A stretch of 33,781 bases of DNA. Source: Candidatus Brevefilum sp. GTDB lineage: Bacteria > Chloroflexota > Anaerolineae > Anaerolineales > Anaerolineaceae. The stretch is taken from positions 1 to 33,781 of the forward strand of contig JARGGB010000033.1 in the NCBI GenBank assembly GCA_029210815.1, read 5' to 3'. The position numbers were made by a program, and so were the translations under genes. Each line of letters starts with the position of its first letter. The stretch's first letter is position 1. This document shows positions 30,898-33,781 of the stretch, piece after piece. The notes below the pieces were generated by a model. It saw only the letters and a program-made list of their open reading frames with translations, searched no databases and was not told where the DNA came from.

Positions 30898-32033
30898 GAT
30901 GCTTCCTCCACAGAATGACCTGGTATTTCATTGGAAAATTCATCAAATACTTGATCTTCAATGGCAACTGTGAGCCGTTTTTGTTGCCTTTTCTTCCGCC
31001 AAATTTCACTGCTGACAACGAAAACCACCACAAGCCCATTGAGTGCTGTAATCAACGCAGAAGGTACTTGTGTAACCCTTTGCATGGTGTTTGCTCCAAC
31101 CAGCAAAGCACCAAAGAGAATTGATGCGGGTATGGTTAAAATTGGGTGCAGTGACCCGAATAAAGCTGCAACAATGCCGTTGTAGCCAGCCCTCCCTGTA
31201 AATCCGGATGTCGAACCATCTGTGATCATTCGAAAATTAACCCCGTATACCTGGGTAACGCCTGCCAAGCCAGCTAGCGCACCGCTCAGCATCAAAGCAA
31301 TAATAACGTATCGTTCAACCTTGATACCTGCATAGCGGGACGCAAATTTATTTTGCCCAACCGATCGGATTCGATAACCCAGAGTCGTACGCCACAACAA
31401 GAAGTAAACGAGGATTGCCAAGCCTACAGCTATAAGCGCTCCCAGGTGCAAACGTGTGGGTACCAGACGTGGTAAACGATACGCTTCTTCAAGGCGGGCT
31501 GTTTGAGGTATCTGTGAGGCTTTCTCCGATTGAATGGGATCAATCATTGGTCCTGTGAGTACAAAATTTAGCAGCTGCACAGCGATAGCGTTCATCATCA
31601 CAGTACTCAATATTTCATTAACGTTAAAATACGCCTTTAACACACCGGGGATACCGCCCCAAACGGCGCCAGCTAATGCACCCAGCAGCATTGCCAGGGT
31701 AATCATCAACCAGCCGGGCATATTTGTGTACCTGAGGCCAAACCAGGTAGCCACAATTGCCCCCACAATCATCTGCCCCTCGCCGCCAATATTGATCACG
31801 TTACCCCGATATGCAATACATATACCTAAACCTACCAACAAGAGGGGGGTCGCTTTTACCAGGGTTTCAGCTAATGCATTCGAACTGCCAAATGCGCCAT
31901 TAAGTAGGGCGCTATATGCCACAATTGGGTTGACATCCAAAATGATTAACATGATGGCGCCAACTAACAGTGCCGCTATAGTCGCTAAAAGGGGGAGTAA
32001 TGCATCGAGTATGGCGTTTAATCTGGATTTCAT
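30894..32033 (-). CDS. ABC transporter permease, nucleoside-type (first subunit)
   Basis: About 379 residues of the BPD_transp_2 family (NupP/YufP-like), longer than its partner through an extra external loop (about residues 170-190). Signatures: RGNVINIGGEGQMIVGAIV, and YRIRSVGQNKFASRYAGIKV for the coupling loop. I prefer ATG 32033, which has GGAG 12 nt upstream, over GTG 32051, which lacks a ribosome site; a TTG just before it is also possible. It is the first gene of the purine import and oxidation operon. The C-terminus ends in a polar, charged tail that overlaps the next gene by 4 nt. Confidence 0.92.
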   Translation of the reverse strand: MKSRLNAILDALLPLLATIAALLVGAIMLIILDVNPIVAYSALLNGAFGSSNALAETLVKATPLLLVGLGICIAYRGNVINIGGEGQMIVGAIVATWFGLRYTNMPGWLMITLAMLLGALAGAVWGGIPGVLKAYFNVNEILSTVMMNAIAVQLLNFVLTGPMIDPIQSEKASQIPQTARLEEAYRLPRLVPTRLHLGALIAVGLAILVYFLLWRTTLGYRIRSVGQNKFASRYAGIKVERYVIIALMLSGALAGLAGVTQVYGVNFRMITDGSTSGFTGRAGYNGIVAALFGSLHPILTIPASILFGALLVGANTMQRVTQVPSALITALNGLVVVFVVSSEIWRKKRQQKRLTVAIEDQVFDEFSNEIPGHSVEEAS

Positions 32034-32089
32034 CAAATAACTAATCTCCACTCACTAATAAATGGGTTGCAATCAAACGTCAGTTTATA

Positions 32090-32098
32090 ATCATAACA
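32090..32098 (-). promoter_or_regulatory. Candidate extended -10 of the purine operon
   Basis: On the minus strand TGTTATGAT (TG-n-TATGAT) lies about 57 nt before the preferred start of the first permease gene. No -35 match is seen at the right distance, as is common for extended -10 promoters. Confidence 0.3.
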
Positions 32099-32203
32099 GA
32101 AATAATAAACTTTTTAAAATGCAATAATGAACCAATTTTACTATAAACCGAGATTCTATCAGCCGCCTATTGAATAACAATTGAAGTTTCGCAATACTTA
32201 ATA

Positions 32204-32238
32204 ATTGAATCTTTATTGATTATATCAATAAGTTCAAT
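32204..32238. promoter_or_regulatory. Nested palindrome upstream of the purine operon
   Basis: ATTGAA-(3)-TTATTGAT-TAT-ATCAATAA-(1)-TTCAAT: an inner perfect 8-bp dyad with a 3-nt centre, flanked by a second 6-bp dyad. In all, 28 of 35 positions pair. It lies about 170 nt ahead of the first permease gene and suits a dimeric or tetrameric regulator. Confidence 0.5.
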
Positions 32239-32301
32239 ATATTTGATTATTATACATAATTTTTATTTGCCATTATTTAGCTATTATAAGAATTTTCTTA
32301 A

Positions 32302-32577
32302 GAACCTAGGTGGAATAGGGCAAGATGTGGAAATGAAGTACAACGAGTAAGCCAATCACGCGATCTGAAACATAAAAGCCAATTCACTCTGAAAACCTTG
32401 GACGATGACAACTATGTGATTAGCTCAAGGGAAGATATCGAGAACAATTCAAAGATCAAAGAAGATTTAATTCTATGATTGTTTTATGAAAGACCAACAG
32501 GTAAGATTTCTGTAGAAATGGCTTGTAGAATCATAAATTCACTCATAGTATTTGAAAATATGCATTCTCATAAACTA
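32302..32577 (+). pseudogene. Unrecognised degraded reading frame
   Basis: One frame is open for 58 codons up to a TGA at 32476-32478. It then continues in the same frame for 33 codons to a TAA just past 32577. The composition looks protein-like (QFTLKTLDDDNYVISSREDI, then LFYERPTGKISVEMACRIIN), but there is no start codon with a ribosome site and no family match I can name. A decayed gene is more likely than a working one. Confidence 0.2.
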
Positions 32578-32581
32578 TTAT

Positions 32582-32878
32582 TTACCTAAAAATATGATCG
32601 GCTTTTTCTCTTGTTTCCCTGGCCGCCATCGAAATTTTACCAGCGTTTAAATAGTACGCACACTTCTTAGCGTTCGATGCAAATGTAATCACAACTCGAT
32701 CCGCTTGATTCATTACCGCAATCCCACTAACGATCTTTCTAGTATTTGGAAATTCCTCAGCTTGCCAAAACAGCACAATCCTACCAGGGACTATAAATTC
32801 CGATCCCAGCCGCAGGACATCACCCGCAAAGAGAAGCCGCTCGGCTCTTGCAGATTCGATTATCTCAACAGCATACAC
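32582..32878 (-). CDS. Hypothetical 98-residue ORF of doubtful status
   Basis: An open frame from GTG 32878 with no ribosome site. The product has alternating hydrophobic and charged stretches (SEFIVPGRIVLFWQAEEFP, RKIVSGIAVMNQADRVVITF) that could be beta strands, ending in a charged helix (SMAARETREKADHIF). I recognise no family. It lies in a region with decayed frames next to an IS, so it may be a remnant whose true start has been lost. Confidence 0.25.
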   Translation of the reverse strand: MYAVEIIESARAERLLFAGDVLRLGSEFIVPGRIVLFWQAEEFPNTRKIVSGIAVMNQADRVVITFASNAKKCAYYLNAGKISMAARETREKADHIFR

Positions 32879-33215
32879 ATTTGATTATGATATCGGCCAC
32901 TAAGGAAAAGCAATATTTCTCTTTTACCCTGCAGCACGGCAAACCTGTCCACTCCACCTCTAAAGCAAACGCAACCAACAGTTTACATCATTCGCCTTTT
33001 AGGCTGAAAATAGATAATGGGATCTCATCCTAAGCTACGCGAAACCTATAGATAATTTCGCAGTTGATTACTAACATTATATAGAAATACTATGCGAATT
33101 GGGTAAATATATTTGACCAAAAGCGAAGTATTTCAATATAATAGTATTAATTTATACAATATAGTCTTGATTGCGGTCGATTGTTAGGAGACTAAATTCG
33201 GATTAACAGAATGAT
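32879..33215. other. AT-rich intergenic stretch with an isolated promoter-like motif
   Basis: I see no convincing gene. A short plus-strand frame (to 33033) lacks a ribosome site and family features. A 6-bp hairpin GCGAAA/TTTCGC lies near 33040-33062. A good promoter-like pair stands at 33113-33142. Confidence 0.4.
33113..33142 (+). promoter_or_regulatory. Promoter-like motif with no gene behind it
   Basis: TTGACC (33113-33118), an 18-nt spacer and TATAAT (33137-33142). The next 85 nt hold no start codon with a usable ribosome site and end in a hairpin with six T at 33208-33234. Confidence 0.4.
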
Positions 33216-33234
33216 TTATGGCTCATTCTTTTTT
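33208..33234 (+). terminator. Terminator-like hairpin overlapping the livM 3' end
   Basis: AGAATGA (33208-33214) pairs with TCATTCT (33223-33229), then a T-run to 33234. The same bases encode the last codons of the leftward livM remnant (two Lys codons give the T-run), so the match may be partly accidental. Confidence 0.35.
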
Positions 33235-33337
33235 GAAAGCATCCCTGTAATTCTCTTCCATCCATTCTTCACATCAAGCCTTTTTAGACGCCATGTGCCG
33301 ACAATTCCATAAGGCAGGAACATCACGATCAAAATGA
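33216..33337 (-). pseudogene. Branched-chain amino acid ABC permease (LivM-like), last 40 codons only
   Basis: This minus-strand frame has no start codon of its own and enters directly from the IS end. It encodes LILIVMFLPYGIVGTWRLKR and then 20 more residues to a TAA at 33218-33216. The first part is the classic C-terminal membrane segment of LivM-type permeases (pattern L-I-L-x-V-x-F-x-P-x-G-[IL]-V-G-T-[WL]). The match begins within a few bases of the IS terminus, so the IS interrupts the gene; the other 300 or so codons should lie beyond the window. No livG or livF gene follows on the left, so the transport operon either ended here or had its genes upstream. Confidence 0.7.
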
Positions 33338-33399
33338 GGTGGACCCCAAAAACTAGACCACAAGCTAAGGTAAAATTTTAAAAGCTTGTGGAGACAAAA

Positions 33400-33681
33400 A
33401 TGACAAAAATACGCAAACAATATAGTGATCAGTTCAAGTTCAAAGTGGCTTTGGAGGCAATCAAAGGTCTGGCCACAATTAACGAAATCGCCAGCCGATT
33501 TCAGGTGCACCCAAACCAGGTCCGAAATTGGAAAAAGCAATTAACAGATGATGGACCAATGGTTTTTGAAAGAAAATCAGGAAAACATCATCAAACGTTA
33601 AGCACACAAGAAGCAGAACTATATGAACAAATTGGGCGACTCAAAATGGAACTTGAGTGGCTGAAAAAAAAAGTTACCTGA
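33400..33681 (+). CDS. IS3-family transposase OrfA
   Basis: 93 residues from ATG 33400 (GTGGAG upstream). The N-terminal helix-turn-helix that binds the IS ends is clear: RKQYSDQFKFKVALEAIKG, TINEIASRFQVHPNQVRNWK (about 21-40). A leucine-zipper-like coiled coil follows at about 66-90 (EAELYEQIGRLKMELEWLKKK), used for dimerisation and OrfAB assembly. The frame ends just after a run of nine A at 33664-33672. With eight A the frame would run straight into OrfB, so this run decides whether a fused product is made. Confidence 0.9.
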   Translation: MTKIRKQYSDQFKFKVALEAIKGLATINEIASRFQVHPNQVRNWKKQLTDDGPMVFERKSGKHHQTLSTQEAELYEQIGRLKMELEWLKKKVT

Positions 33682-33781
33682 ATCAATTGAGGCTAAACGC
33701 AAGATGATTGAAACCAACAACCCCAAGATTAGCCTTCGTCAACAATGTTCTCTGGTAGGGCTGAGCCGCGCTACGTACTAT
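33674..33781 (+). CDS. IS3-family transposase OrfB, N-terminal fragment (partial at window edge)
   Basis: This frame, +1 relative to OrfA, reads LPESIEAKRKMIETNNPKIS and then LRQQCSLVGLSRATYY to the window edge. It is the typical start of IS3 OrfB: the HTH_21-type region with SLRQQC and LGLSRSTYY-like ending that precedes the DDE core. A free start would be ATG 33704, without a good ribosome site. Fusion with OrfA by slippage at the A run is more likely. The catalytic core lies outside the window. Confidence 0.8.

Larger units (their letters stand above)
32034..32581. other. AT-rich control region of the purine operon plus degraded sequence
   Basis: The first 200 nt carry a possible extended -10 and a nested palindrome for the leftward operon. 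I looked for a purine riboswitch core on the minus strand and saw none. From about 32302 to 32577 one plus-strand frame stays open except for a single TGA at 32476-32478. Its product (with KSQFTLKTLDDDNYVISSRE) is not recognised, and there is no start or ribosome site. Confidence 0.5.
33338..33781 (+). mobile_element. IS3-family insertion sequence, left end (partial at window edge)
   Basis: The element begins with the terminal sequence TGGACCCCAAAAACTAGACC at 33340 (perhaps 33338), which holds an internal short repeat (GGACC/AGACC). A 60-nt leader and then orfA and the start of orfB follow. It differs from the element at 1-223, whose end reads TAGACACTTTC. The right half is outside the window. 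Confidence 0.8.

Noticed and set aside
31534-32040. 168-residue plus-strand ORF opposite the first permease gene
   Set aside because: Antisense frames of membrane-protein genes often stay open and look hydrophobic; the minus-strand permease signatures are decisive.
32034-32340. Purine riboswitch upstream of the purine operon
   Set aside because: I read the minus strand for the conserved junction and loop sequences of the xpt-type aptamer and did not find them.
32848-33033. 61-residue plus-strand ORF
   Set aside because: No ribosome site, no family features, and it overlaps the start of another doubtful ORF in a decayed region.
1-33781. A composite transposon made of the two terminal IS elements
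   Set aside because: The visible ends differ (TAGACACTTTC against TGGACCCC), the elements are different IS types, and the 33 kb between them holds housekeeping-type genes.
1-33781. CRISPR array, tRNA or rRNA genes
   Set aside because: No regularly spaced repeats were seen in the intergenic regions, and no cloverleaf or rRNA-like sequence was recognised on either strand by eye.

Overview
This is a bacterial chromosomal segment, moderate to slightly A+T-rich by eye. It most resembles an Anaerolineae-type Chloroflexota. The clues are a secreted Thr/Pro-linker protein with an NBR1-like Ig domain, a fused two-cassette ECF ATPase, a fused 2Fe-2S/Mo hydroxylase and the general gene set. This assignment is inference from protein style; there is no rRNA or ribosomal protein to anchor it. 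No tRNA, rRNA or CRISPR array was seen.

Both ends lie inside IS3-family elements. The left element (1-223) has cut the 3' half off a hotdog thioesterase gene. The right element (from about 33338) has cut off all but the last 40 codons of a livM-type permease gene. The two elements have different ends, so they are different ISs, and the window probably stops where an assembly broke at repeats.

From 224 to 7445 lie single genes: an SDR oxidoreductase, oligoendopeptidase F (convergent, sharing a bidirectional terminator), a ribbon-helix-helix regulator, an EamA exporter, an orphan tyrosine recombinase, a His-rich NifX/NifB-C-like iron-sulfur or Mo-cofactor protein, and an ECF transporter S component. 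The S gene runs head-on into ecfT and the two stop codons overlap.

From 19562 down to 7442 a leftward cluster encodes a tandem UspA protein, a 2835-residue cyclic beta-1,2-glucan synthase, the fused EcfA ATPase and EcfT, with gaps of 38 and 54 nt and one short overlap. Rightward genes then follow: the secreted Ig-like lipoprotein, a group-2 sigma factor and a small C-terminally anchored membrane protein, closed by a strong terminator at 22885-22925.

From 32033 down to 23297 a leftward operon joins a BMP-type (purine nucleoside) ABC importer (two permeases, binding lipoprotein, double ATPase) to a two-gene xanthine-dehydrogenase-like enzyme (FAD subunit, then fused 2Fe-2S/Mo subunit). The simplest reading is uptake of purine nucleosides or bases followed by oxidative breakdown. 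A nested palindrome lies upstream of the operon, and a perfect 17-bp hairpin sits between the binding-protein and ATPase genes. From 32034 to 33215 the DNA is AT-rich, poor in genes, and holds degraded reading frames.

The most interesting points are: the sigma factor, which keeps -35 contacts but has changed -12 contacts; the complete cyclic glucan synthase outside Proteobacteria; the coupled purine import and oxidation operon with its hairpins; and the two IS-broken genes.
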